From positions 1-9,896 of the forward strand of contig NZEI01000052.1 in the NCBI GenBank assembly GCA_002690405.1: a stretch of 9,896 nucleotides of DNA. The letters are read 5' to 3'. This DNA comes from Gammaproteobacteria bacterium (GTDB taxonomy: Bacteria > Pseudomonadota > Gammaproteobacteria > Pseudomonadales > Azotimanducaceae). Position 1 is the first letter of the stretch; every line of letters begins with the position of its first letter. A program made the translations under genes and the position numbers. A model generated the notes under the pieces. The model had not been told where the DNA came from. It did no database searches and saw nothing but the letters and a program-made list of their open reading frames with translations. Below are positions 1-6,477 of this stretch, one piece after another.

Positions 1-206
1 TCCTGCCACTGACAGCCCTCTGCATCGCCGGACTGATTTAATGGCGCCATTACCTCAGCAGCAACACGCCCGCCCTCGGCGACAATTGCTTTGACCACGT
101 CCGGTGACAAATCGGCAAAGGCTTCGATTTCGCTCCAGGCGCTTTGTACGTCAAAAACATCATCCAGCAAGAACTCAATGTCCTGTTGCTGTACTTGGTA
201 TTCCAC
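1..206 (-). CDS. Acyl-CoA dehydrogenase, long FadE5/DmdC type (N-terminus only, cut by window edge)
   Basis: FAD-dependent oxidation of an acyl-CoA to the 2-enoyl-CoA, the first step of a beta-oxidation-type pathway in the cytoplasm. Only the first 68 codons are inside the window. They read VEYQVQQQDIEFLLDDVFDV, then an acidic helix, then a segment with LSPDVVKAIVAEGGRVAAEV and APLNQSGDAEGC. This matches the short extra N-terminal domain (AcylCoA_DH_N) that precedes the normal fold in the roughly 590-residue dehydrogenases related to FadE5 and to DmdC (methylmercaptopropionyl-CoA dehydrogenase). The start is a GTG at 206-204 with AAGGA about 8 bases upstream, and it aligns with the usual start of the family. 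The substrate cannot be told from this fragment. The gene is divergent from comF and has its own upstream region with a dyad (259-289). Confidence 0.85.
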   Translation of the reverse strand, partial: MEYQVQQQDIEFLLDDVFDVQSAWSEIEAFADLSPDVVKAIVAEGGRVAAEVMAPLNQSGDAEGCQWQ

Positions 207-258
207 AGATTTTCCTTTTTCGCTTAAACCGCCCTATCGCGATCAACGTCTTTACTCC

Positions 259-289
259 CTTGAGCGGGAAATTCTAACCATAGCTCAAG
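259..289 (-). promoter_or_regulatory. Inverted repeat CTTGAGC-N17-GCTCAAG around a candidate -10 box
   Basis: A perfect 7-base inverted repeat (259-265 and 283-289, 17-base spacer) lies 53 bases upstream of the GTG start of the left acyl-CoA dehydrogenase. On the minus strand the spacer contains TAGAAT (276-271), a 5/6 match to the sigma-70 -10 consensus, which would put transcription start near 264. No convincing -35 hexamer is visible. A dyad bracketing a -10 box is a common layout for a repressor operator. It does not match the PsrA or FadR patterns I know, so operator function is inference. A simple hairpin in the leader or chance are alternatives. Confidence 0.3.
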
Positions 290-464
290 AGTTGTTCTAA
301 TTTTATGCGTGCCAGATTAACCATGTCTAATTGTGGTGGATGTTTCGGCTGTACAAATGGGTAAGGCGTACCTAATTTTCAGCCATGGCCCCATAGCATG
401 GGGTTCGCGCTCATTTACCCTAGCAGCGCCTAACCAGCATAGAATCCGAGCCAACACAACTCCC

Positions 465-1217
465 ATGCGTATAAGTGATGTTAAGCGGGCTGCTCGTTTC
501 GCAACTGACTGTGTCGTTGGCGACATCTGCGTGCTGTGCCAATTGCCACTAACCCCCTATCGATGGCACGACCCATTGGCTCTAAATAGTCATATATGTC
601 CTTATTGCAGAACTGCCGTGGCGCTGAATCCTAATTCCTGCCAGCACTGTGCGCGGCCATTGCCTGACGGCCAGCGCATCTGCGGACGCTGCATTACAGC
701 ACCACTTGTGGATATGGCCTTGGCGCCGGTACTGCACCAACACTGCGGTGCCTATTTGGTTCATCAACTAAAATTCCATCGCGGCGAGCGCGAGGCTTCG
801 GCGTTAGCGAGCTTTTTGCTCGCTGCAGTTCACCAGCGCTACCCCAATACAAACGCCCTGCCAGATCTGCTTATTCCGGTGCCCATCGCACCTTGGACCC
901 AATTGCGGCGCGGCTACAACCCATCTGACTGGTTAGCGCGCCCCTTACAGCAACAGCTTAAGGTTGCTGTAGCCAACGATTTATTGACCCGCAAAAGCGG
1001 ACCATCCCAACGCTCGCTGACACGGCAGCAACGTCTGCGCTTGGCCACAAACACCTTTACGCTAAAGTCCAAGGTCGCGCCTAGGGTTCTAGATCTCCGG
1101 CATGTTGCCATTATCGACGATGTGCTCACTACGGGTGCCACGGTGGCGGTACTCGCCGGCACCCTAAGGCGTGCCGGCGCGGCACGAGTCGACATCTGGT
1201 GCGCAACGCGGGCCTGA
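465..1217 (+). CDS. comF: ComF family protein (phosphoribosyltransferase-like, DNA uptake)
   Basis: ComF/GntX-type protein with a zinc-ribbon N-terminus and a type I phosphoribosyltransferase fold. The family is needed for handling incoming single-stranded DNA in natural competence, and its enzymatic substrate is not settled. The 250-residue product shows four CxxC pairs (C22/C25, C45/C48, C59/C62, C73/C76), the QLKFHRGE segment at 101-108, PVPIAP then RRGYNPSDWLAR near 138-159 (family RGFNQ), SQRSLTRQQR at 181-190, and the PRPP-binding loop IIDDVLTTGAT at 216-226. The ATG at 465 was chosen because it leaves about 20 residues before the first CxxC, as in homologues; the frame is open back to 333 but that stretch has no family resemblance. 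No good ribosome site precedes 465, so the start is moderately certain. srkA follows 43 bases downstream on the same strand. Confidence 0.88.
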   Translation: MRISDVKRAARFATDCVVGDICVLCQLPLTPYRWHDPLALNSHICPYCRTAVALNPNSCQHCARPLPDGQRICGRCITAPLVDMALAPVLHQHCGAYLVHQLKFHRGEREASALASFLLAAVHQRYPNTNALPDLLIPVPIAPWTQLRRGYNPSDWLARPLQQQLKVAVANDLLTRKSGPSQRSLTRQQRLRLATNTFTLKSKVAPRVLDLRHVAIIDDVLTTGATVAVLAGTLRRAGAARVDIWCATRA

Positions 1218-1260
1218 CAGCAGATCTGACCCATATGTTAGATGCTGCTACAGTGCGGTT

Positions 1261-2256
1261 ATGCAGCAATCAGCACCGCCACCATACGAAAGCCTTACGC
1301 CAGACGCCATTCTCGATGCTCTAGAAAGTATCGGCCTGCAACCTAATGGCAGCCTGCTGGCACTCAACAGCTATGAAAACCGGGTATATCAGGCAGGGTT
1401 GGAAGATCAGGGCTTTGTTATTGCTAAATTCTATAGACCCCAGCGCTGGACGGATGCGGCCATTGCCGAGGAGCACGACTTCACACAGCAGTTAGCAGAT
1501 GCCGAATTGTCGGTTGTAAACCCTATGGCCATAGGGGCAAGAGCTACTCAGCCCCAGACGGTGTTCGAGCACTTGGAATTCCGCTTTGCAGTGTTCCCAC
1601 GGCAGGGTGGGCACCCTCCCAACCTGGAGAACCTCGATGACCTTGAAGTCCTCAGTCGGACGATCGCGCGGATGCACGCCGTCGGTGCGCAACAGCCATT
1701 TCAACACCGACCGCAAATAAACGTACAGCGTTTCGGCCATGCTAGCCGCGACTTTCTGCTTACTAACAACTTTTTACCCGCTGAGATGGAATCAGCTTAT
1801 GCGTCCGTGAGCGAACACCTGCTGCAGCGCATTGATCCGCTGATGGCTGACGCGCCAAATATTCGTATCCATGGCGACTGTCACATGGGTAATATTTTGT
1901 GGCGCGATGAGATCCCGCATTTCGTCGACTTTGACGACTGCATGATGGGGCCACCAATTCAAGATCTGTGGATGCTCCTGAGTGGCGAGCGCCACGACCA
2001 AACTGCACAACTGGCAACAATTCTGGATGCCTATAACGACTTTTATCCGTTCGCCGTAAATACGCTGAACTTGATCGAGCCACTACGCACACTGCGCATC
2101 ATGCATCACGCGGCCTGGATCGCGCGGCGCTGGAACGACCCTGCCTTTCCGCCCGCGTTTCCAACTTTCGACAGCGTTAATTATTGGTCTAAGCATGTTT
2201 TGGAATTACGTGAGCAACTCGCCCTATTGGACGAACCGCCGTTAACCTATCTATAG
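1261..2256 (+). CDS. srkA: Stress response kinase A (YihE/RdoA family Ser/Thr kinase)
   Basis: Cytoplasmic kinase-fold protein of the APH/choline-kinase superfamily. E. coli SrkA (YihE) phosphorylates Ser/Thr in vitro and protects cells from stress-induced death. The 331-residue product is close to the 328 of E. coli. Visible features are LNSYENRVYQ at 35-44 in the nucleotide-loop region, a lysine in VIAKFYRPQRW (K56), the catalytic loop IHGDCHMGNILW at 203-214 with D206 and N211, and the metal-binding segment FVDFDDCMMGP from 221 with D223 and D225. The C-terminus has the family's RIMHHAAWIARRW motif. ATG 1261 is the first ATG that fits homologue length; the frame is open further upstream into comF without resemblance. 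No clear Shine-Dalgarno is seen. The short gap suggests cotranscription with comF. In E. coli the neighbour is dsbA, which is absent here. Confidence 0.92.
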   Translation: MQQSAPPPYESLTPDAILDALESIGLQPNGSLLALNSYENRVYQAGLEDQGFVIAKFYRPQRWTDAAIAEEHDFTQQLADAELSVVNPMAIGARATQPQTVFEHLEFRFAVFPRQGGHPPNLENLDDLEVLSRTIARMHAVGAQQPFQHRPQINVQRFGHASRDFLLTNNFLPAEMESAYASVSEHLLQRIDPLMADAPNIRIHGDCHMGNILWRDEIPHFVDFDDCMMGPPIQDLWMLLSGERHDQTAQLATILDAYNDFYPFAVNTLNLIEPLRTLRIMHHAAWIARRWNDPAFPPAFPTFDSVNYWSKHVLELREQLALLDEPPLTYL

Positions 2257-2266
2257 CCGAAGGCAG

Positions 2267-2281
2267 CGCGCCCTGAGCGCG
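2267..2281. other. Weak hairpin in the convergent gap between srkA and the acyltransferase gene
   Basis: CGCGC (2267-2271) and GCGCG (2277-2281) can pair across a 5-base loop in the 32-base gap between the two convergent stop codons. A competing CTGA/TCAG pairing overlaps it. Neither strand has a following T-run, so it is not a standard intrinsic terminator; it may still help end transcription of both genes. Confidence 0.25.
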
Positions 2282-2288
2282 TCAGCGA

Positions 2289-3443
2289 TTAACCATCAAG
2301 ACCTAGTTCGCGCCGATTAACGCAGATGTTAGCGTATTGCTGTAACAGAAATGGTCGCTCGAAATCAGCGCAGTCGCTTAACTGGGACTGCAGTATGTTC
2401 ATCGCTTTTGAACCCACCGAGTGCTCCGAGGCCTGACCCACCAATACCGAATCGGCATAGCGGTTGGTGGAAAATACTCGAATACCTCCGACGATAGCCT
2501 GATCTAAACGCTTAGCGAGGTCCTCAACATTATTGCAATCATCACCAATCGGCGCATTGAAGTGTACGTGCACCCGGCCTTTTTCACCCACGAGGCCTTG
2601 AATCATACTGTGTAGATCTTCTTGTTCGCCCTTGGCGTAGTGACCATTGCGATCAATCGCAGCCAATTCACGCGCCTTTGCCGGACCACAGGGATCGATT
2701 TCGTAAGACAAAGATACTGGCACTAGGGCACCGTTGTTGAGCAGACTTGCCATAGGGTCAGGTTGCTTGCGATGGGCCAATAACAACATTTTTAATAACG
2801 CTGGATCAGTGCGATCAAAGCCATCTTTCGCTCGACCCTGGCGTTGCGCGATCCACACCGAGACATGTTCCTGCAGACTATGACGGATGTACTGGCTTGT
2901 ACGTGTCATAGCACGATAACCCGCGCGTGCACTGGCTAAATCTCGCTCGACAACGAAACTTTTGTTCAACCGCATTAGGTCCGCAGCTAAGGGGTTATTG
3001 AGCAAATTGTCGCCTACCGCCATGCGGCAGGTCTCGTTACCCGCCCGCAGTATGAGCAGATTGATCAAACTCGAGTCCATGACGATATCGCGATGATTCG
3101 AGATAAAGAGATACTGTCGGGTCGGATCTAAATGCTCCAATCCGGAAACCGTCAGGGCGTCTGTGGAGTTGTCTACCAACTGTTCAAAATACTTTGAGAC
3201 CAGCCGCTGAACATCGTCGACGTTACGCAGGTTACGCACGCTGAACTGCAACACCAATTTGGTCAGCCACGGGGCAAAAAAACGCTGCGCCAAGAAATTC
3301 GGTAAAACCAAATGCTTAGCCGCCGCCGCAAGCTGCGAAGAGCGACTGATCCGCGCCAACACATCGGGAACTTCGTGATCTCGATACGGCCGGATTGGAT
3401 CAAAATCCATCACATCTATCTTTTGCCTAGAGGTGGTCGCCAT
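2289..3443 (-). CDS. Acyltransferase of the PlsC/GPAT superfamily (NHRDI type)
   Basis: Predicted phospholipid-type acyltransferase, 384 residues, probably acting on glycerol-3-phosphate, lysophosphatidate or a related acceptor at the membrane. The core motif is FISNHRDIVMDSS around 113-125, with H117 as the catalytic base. Later blocks are SFVVERDL at 162-169, VWIAQRQGRAKDG at 196-208 (equivalent of the GGRS/EGTR block) and GALVPVSLSYEIDPC at 238-252. H117 and the aspartate D123 are separated by five residues rather than the classical four; this matches, from memory, a family of marine bacterial proteins annotated as 1-acylglycerol-3-phosphate acyltransferase. No long hydrophobic helix is obvious. 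Start ATG 3443 has AAAAGG about 12 bases upstream; ATG at codon 12 is an alternative. It lies 19 bases behind the TauE gene, so probably one transcript. The true acceptor is unknown. Confidence 0.75.
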   Translation of the reverse strand: MATTSRQKIDVMDFDPIRPYRDHEVPDVLARISRSSQLAAAAKHLVLPNFLAQRFFAPWLTKLVLQFSVRNLRNVDDVQRLVSKYFEQLVDNSTDALTVSGLEHLDPTRQYLFISNHRDIVMDSSLINLLILRAGNETCRMAVGDNLLNNPLAADLMRLNKSFVVERDLASARAGYRAMTRTSQYIRHSLQEHVSVWIAQRQGRAKDGFDRTDPALLKMLLLAHRKQPDPMASLLNNGALVPVSLSYEIDPCGPAKARELAAIDRNGHYAKGEQEDLHSMIQGLVGEKGRVHVHFNAPIGDDCNNVEDLAKRLDQAIVGGIRVFSTNRYADSVLVGQASEHSVGSKAMNILQSQLSDCADFERPFLLQQYANICVNRRELGLDG

Positions 3444-3462
3444 AGGGCTCTGAAACCTTTTG

Positions 3463-4233
3463 CTAAAGCGCTAGCGTACCACTCATTGCGGCGGTAACCC
3501 CTACCCAGATACCCATAACCAGAATCAACCAGAACGCCGCTCGTTTTAACGCTGCGTCGCTCACCGGTGGTGCAAGCACATGACCAAGCCAAGTGCCCAC
3601 CAACACCACAGGCAACGCCAGTAGGGCAACACCTAGCACCGCTTCCGTAAGTTCACCGCGCCAACCGACCATTACCGTACGGGAGCTGGTAACCAGCAAA
3701 AAACTCGCGAGCAGCGTGGCTCTAATTACGTTTAGCGGCAGCGGCTGACTGAAGCCGAAAAGCCCAAGCACAGGGCCACTGGCAGAAAACATACCCCCGA
3801 GGGTGCCGCCACACAATCCAGTGAGCCAGGCCACCCAGGATGGGGAGACACGCTGTAAAGGTTTTGGTTTGAGCAACATCCCCAGTGCACCTAGGGTCAA
3901 AAAAACACCCAAGCAGAGCTCTAATAGCCAGCGCGCATTGGCGCCAAGTTGATCGAGAAAATACAGTCCCAAGGCAAGGGCTGGCAGTTGTCCTGCTGCG
4001 AGCCAGCAAAAAAGACGCCAATGCACGTGTTGGCTCTGACCCCAAAGCGATAGCGCCGAGTTGGTAAGACTGAGAATACTTACTACCGCAGCTAAGGTTT
4101 CAATTTCCAGCAACCGCAGCCCGCCGGCTACCGCAACAATAAGCATGCCCATAGCAAATCCAGAGACCGCCTGGATATAGCTACCAAGCAGAGTGATCAG
4201 CAAGAAAATAATTAGCGCAGGAACGTCCACCAA
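3463..4233 (-). CDS. TauE/SafE family membrane permease (UPF0721)
   Basis: Integral membrane protein of 256 residues, the usual size for this family, whose members are linked to export of sulfite, sulfoacetate or other small anions. It is almost entirely hydrophobic with about eight membrane segments. The two half-repeats each carry the glycine/serine-rich signature: SGFAMGM at 24-30 in the first and CGGTLGGMFSASGPVLG from 141 in the second. The frame has no ATG before codon 28; the first possible starts are TTG (4233) and GTG (4230), and starting at codon 28 would remove the first helix. An in-frame TAG at 4251-4249 limits any longer version. No strong ribosome site is seen. It is the first gene of a minus-strand pair with the acyltransferase and is divergent from the SDR gene. 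Substrate cannot be inferred; nothing sulfur-related is adjacent. Confidence 0.82.
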   Translation of the reverse strand: MVDVPALIIFLLITLLGSYIQAVSGFAMGMLIVAVAGGLRLLEIETLAAVVSILSLTNSALSLWGQSQHVHWRLFCWLAAGQLPALALGLYFLDQLGANARWLLELCLGVFLTLGALGMLLKPKPLQRVSPSWVAWLTGLCGGTLGGMFSASGPVLGLFGFSQPLPLNVIRATLLASFLLVTSSRTVMVGWRGELTEAVLGVALLALPVVLVGTWLGHVLAPPVSDAALKRAAFWLILVMGIWVGVTAAMSGTLAL

Positions 4234-4328
4234 CCCATTGTGCCACAGCTACCGGCAAGCAACGCTCACACACCCACCACACTGGGTCTGCTATCGTTAC
4301 TGCGCACTGGTATCGGAGGACGCATAAT

Positions 4329-5105
4329 ATGGATTTCTCTCTTACAAACAAAACGGCTCTTGTGACAGGCAGCTATCGGGGCACGGGCTTCGCAATTGCA
4401 AAGACGCTATTGGCCGAGGGGGCGAACGTCTTGGTGCATGGAATAACTGCCGAGCAAGCCAACGCCGCTGTATCCGAGTTAGCTGGCGGCACACCTGTTT
4501 CTGGAGACATCAGCGCTCCAGCAGGCTGCCAAAGTTTGCTCGAGGCCTGTGCCGAACACTCAATCCAAATTCTGATCAACAACTACGGCGGTGCCGACCA
4601 GAGCACCTGGTTGGACAGCAATGCTGACGACTGGCACAGCGCTTTCGAGAAAAACGTATTGTCCGCGCAGAGATTAACCCAGGCCTTGCTGCCCAGTCTG
4701 TTAGCTAGCCCGTGGGCACGCATCATCAACATAGGCACAGTTGGCTCAACCCGGCCTAATTCCCGAATGCCTGCCTACTATGCGGCAAAAGGCGCCTTAG
4801 CGACCATGACGATGAGCCTGGCAAAAGAAGTTGCCGGCAGTGCCATCCGAGTGAATCTCGTATCACCCGGCATCATCCTGACCCCCGAGGTCAAAGCCGC
4901 CTATCTCAAACGCGGTCAAGCTAAAGGTTGGGGAGATAATTGGTCAGAGATCGAGGCTAGGGTGGCTGCAGACATTCCCACTCGACGCATTACTCGACGC
5001 GACGAAGTCGCAGCTCTGGTTGCTTTCTTGTGCAGCGAACAGAGTAATGCTATTCACGGCCAAAATTTGCGCATTGATGGCGGCCAGCTGGACATCCTGA
5101 CATGA
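4329..5105 (+). CDS. Short-chain dehydrogenase/reductase (SDR), classical type
   Basis: NAD(P)-dependent oxidoreductase of 258 residues with the classical SDR layout. Seen in order: TGSYRGTG at 13-20 (cofactor loop TGxxxGxG), D60 in the adenine-contact position, NNYGG at 84-88 (variant of NNAG), N109 in the KNVLSA helix, INIGTVGS at 133-140, YYAAK at 150-154 (catalytic Tyr150 and Lys154), LVSPGIILTP from 177, and RIDGGQ near the end. The residue 13 before Tyr150, normally the catalytic Ser, is Thr137, which is unusual but can support catalysis. GGAGGA at 4315-4320, 8 bases before the ATG, gives a strong ribosome site, and TGCTATCGT at 4289-4297 could be an extended -10 box. The gene overlaps the next one by an ATGA. 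Substrate unknown; a 3-oxoacyl or similar alcohol/ketone reaction is typical. Confidence 0.88.
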   Translation: MDFSLTNKTALVTGSYRGTGFAIAKTLLAEGANVLVHGITAEQANAAVSELAGGTPVSGDISAPAGCQSLLEACAEHSIQILINNYGGADQSTWLDSNADDWHSAFEKNVLSAQRLTQALLPSLLASPWARIINIGTVGSTRPNSRMPAYYAAKGALATMTMSLAKEVAGSAIRVNLVSPGIILTPEVKAAYLKRGQAKGWGDNWSEIEARVAADIPTRRITRRDEVAALVAFLCSEQSNAIHGQNLRIDGGQLDILT

Positions 5106-5461
5106 CCGCACTAAACGAAAGATTCATTGGCGTGGCGCTGACGCTAGGCAGTATCTTTATCATCGACCTAAATCAGATGACCCCCATGCATCAGCTTTGG
5201 TTGCCTCTGCTGTTGGCGACGGGCGCCTACTTTATGACTCAGTCGCTAATGGCAGTGGCAATCGCCTGCGGCACTTTGGCCTATATTCACATCAATAGTG
5301 CATCCCCGTTCTGGGTTGAATCCACAGCCTATCCAATCATCGTTCTGCTCAGCGTCGCGGTAATCATGGTGACGCTGATAGGGCGTTTTCGCCAACGTAT
5401 CGCGGCCACCCATGAAGCCCGCTGGGCGCAGCGTCGCGACACAAATAAAGACAATCCGTGA
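5102..5461 (+). CDS. Small hydrophobic membrane protein, unknown function
   Basis: I do not recognise this 119-residue protein. It has about four hydrophobic segments (roughly 7-22, 33-45, 47-64 and 77-94), no signal peptidase site, and a strongly basic tail from RFRQR at 96 to the end (ARWAQRR), which by the positive-inside rule places the C-terminus in the cytoplasm. There are no motifs or conserved-looking polar residues inside the helices that suggest transport or catalysis. Its ATG lies in the ATGA overlapping the SDR stop (5102-5105), and its own stop overlaps the start of the HAD gene, so the three are probably translationally coupled. That coupling is the best argument that it is real. 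A role as a membrane partner of the SDR or phosphatase is possible but unproven. Confidence 0.75.
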   Translation: MTALNERFIGVALTLGSIFIIDLNQMTPMHQLWLPLLLATGAYFMTQSLMAVAIACGTLAYIHINSASPFWVESTAYPIIVLLSVAVIMVTLIGRFRQRIAATHEARWAQRRDTNKDNP

Positions 5462-6117
5462 TGAGGCTGGAATCCACCGATGCAGTGTTATTCGACTTCG
5501 ATGGCACGCTGGCGCCAAACCTAGACTTGGCGGACATGCGCCGCCGGGTTGTTGAGCTGACAGTTGCAGCGGGTGTTCCGGAGGATATTTATACCGGTTT
5601 GTACATTGTGGAGGTTATCGAGGCCGGCGCTGCATGGCTCGCCACACAGTCCAGCGCGGACGCAACTCTTTACCAACAACGCGCACATCAGCTGATTCTA
5701 GACATAGAACTGGACGCAGCGCGCTCAACACAGGTCTTCCCGGGCATCAAAGATATGCTCACCCAGTTACGCAGCTGTGACATCAAAATTGGCATTGTTA
5801 CGCGCAATTGCAGGGCCGCTATCGAGACAATATTTCCTGATCAAGAGCATTTCGTGGACGCGATTCATGCGCGCGATGACGTGGCTCATCTCAAACCTGA
5901 TCCGCGTCACCTGATGACTAACCTACAAGCCTTAAAGGCACGCCCAGACAGCAGCATTATGGTGGGAGACGGTGCGCTGGATATGCAGGCGGGCAAGGCG
6001 TTAAACATGCACTGTATTGGTGTGCTTACCGGCAGCAATGACTCTGCGGCACTGCAAAAGGCTGGGGCAGATCGGGTACTGGCCAACTGTATGTCCCTGC
6101 ACGAGATATTGATTTAA
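5461..6117 (+). CDS. HAD superfamily hydrolase (phosphoglycolate phosphatase-like)
   Basis: Cytoplasmic phosphatase with a C1-type helical cap, 218 residues from ATG 5461. All four HAD motifs are present: motif I DFDGTL at 12-17 (nucleophile D12, acid D14), motif II T114 in GIVTRN, motif III K145 in HLKPDP, and motif IV VGDGALD at 168-174 with D170 and D174. Length, cap position and the LKPDP block resemble Gph-type phosphoglycolate phosphatases and PPi-releasing relatives, but the family is too broad to name a substrate. ATG 5461 shares its A with the preceding TGA stop (TGATG); GTG 5458 two codons... one codon earlier is an alternative start. Last gene of the tightly overlapped SDR-membrane protein-HAD set; a 60-base gap separates it from the next gene. 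Confidence 0.88.
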   Translation: MRLESTDAVLFDFDGTLAPNLDLADMRRRVVELTVAAGVPEDIYTGLYIVEVIEAGAAWLATQSSADATLYQQRAHQLILDIELDAARSTQVFPGIKDMLTQLRSCDIKIGIVTRNCRAAIETIFPDQEHFVDAIHARDDVAHLKPDPRHLMTNLQALKARPDSSIMVGDGALDMQAGKALNMHCIGVLTGSNDSAALQKAGADRVLANCMSLHEILI

Positions 6118-6177
6118 CAGATTGGCTTTCTAACGTTCTAGCGGCAAACTAGGGTCAGGCTCTACGGAGATTGTGTC

Positions 6178-6471
6178 ATGGAAACGGGAACCCTAGTTCG
6201 AAACGAACTCGCCCCGCTGCTGGATCGACTGATCATGCAGTTGGAAAACGAAGGTCAACTGACCTATCGAGCACACTTTACCCGAATTCGTACGCACCTC
6301 ATCCGCGCTCATAGCGATTGGGAATTGGCACGACCCATCATCGATTTATCTGCAGCCAATGCTATGGGCTTTGAGTTTTCTAATACCGCCGACGCTCTGG
6401 TAACCCGCATTTTGAGCAAATCAATGGGACTAATTCGTCAGATTAACGGCATCGACCAAATCCGCCACTGA
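6178..6471 (+). CDS. 97-residue hypothetical protein, mainly helical
   Basis: I do not recognise this protein. The sequence is soluble and predicted largely alpha-helical: a first amphipathic helix (about 5-25, LVRNELAPLLDRLIMQLENE), an Arg/His-rich second stretch (30-45, YRAHFTRIRTHLIRAH), a short acidic break, and a last helix near 69-93. There is no Cys, no signal peptide and no membrane segment. ATG 6178 has ACGGAGA about 9 bases upstream, a good ribosome site, and its TGA stop (6469-6471) lies 6 bases before the ATG of the MOSC gene, so the two are probably cotranscribed. The tight spacing and good ribosome site support a real gene. Function cannot be assigned; the His/Arg-rich face could bind nucleic acid or metal, which is speculation. 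Confidence 0.7.
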   Translation: METGTLVRNELAPLLDRLIMQLENEGQLTYRAHFTRIRTHLIRAHSDWELARPIIDLSAANAMGFEFSNTADALVTRILSKSMGLIRQINGIDQIRH

Positions 6472-6477
6472 GTGATT

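Noticed and set aside
333..464. 44-codon upstream extension of comF
   Set aside because: The added residues show no ComF similarity and overlap the divergent regulatory region; starting at 465 gives the normal family length.
914..1234. 106-residue open frame on the minus strand opposite comF
   Set aside because: It is antisense to conserved ComF motifs including the PRPP loop, has no recognisable domain and no ribosome site worth noting.
1171..1260. 30-codon upstream extension of srkA overlapping comF
   Set aside because: It has no family resemblance, overlaps the end of comF, and the 331-residue version from 1261 fits the known length.
4212..4238. Eight-codon frame (MGWWTFLR then stop) with an ATG overlapping the TauE start, as a possible leader peptide
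   Set aside because: It has two Trp codons but no ribosome site or attenuator hairpin, and such short frames are expected by chance.
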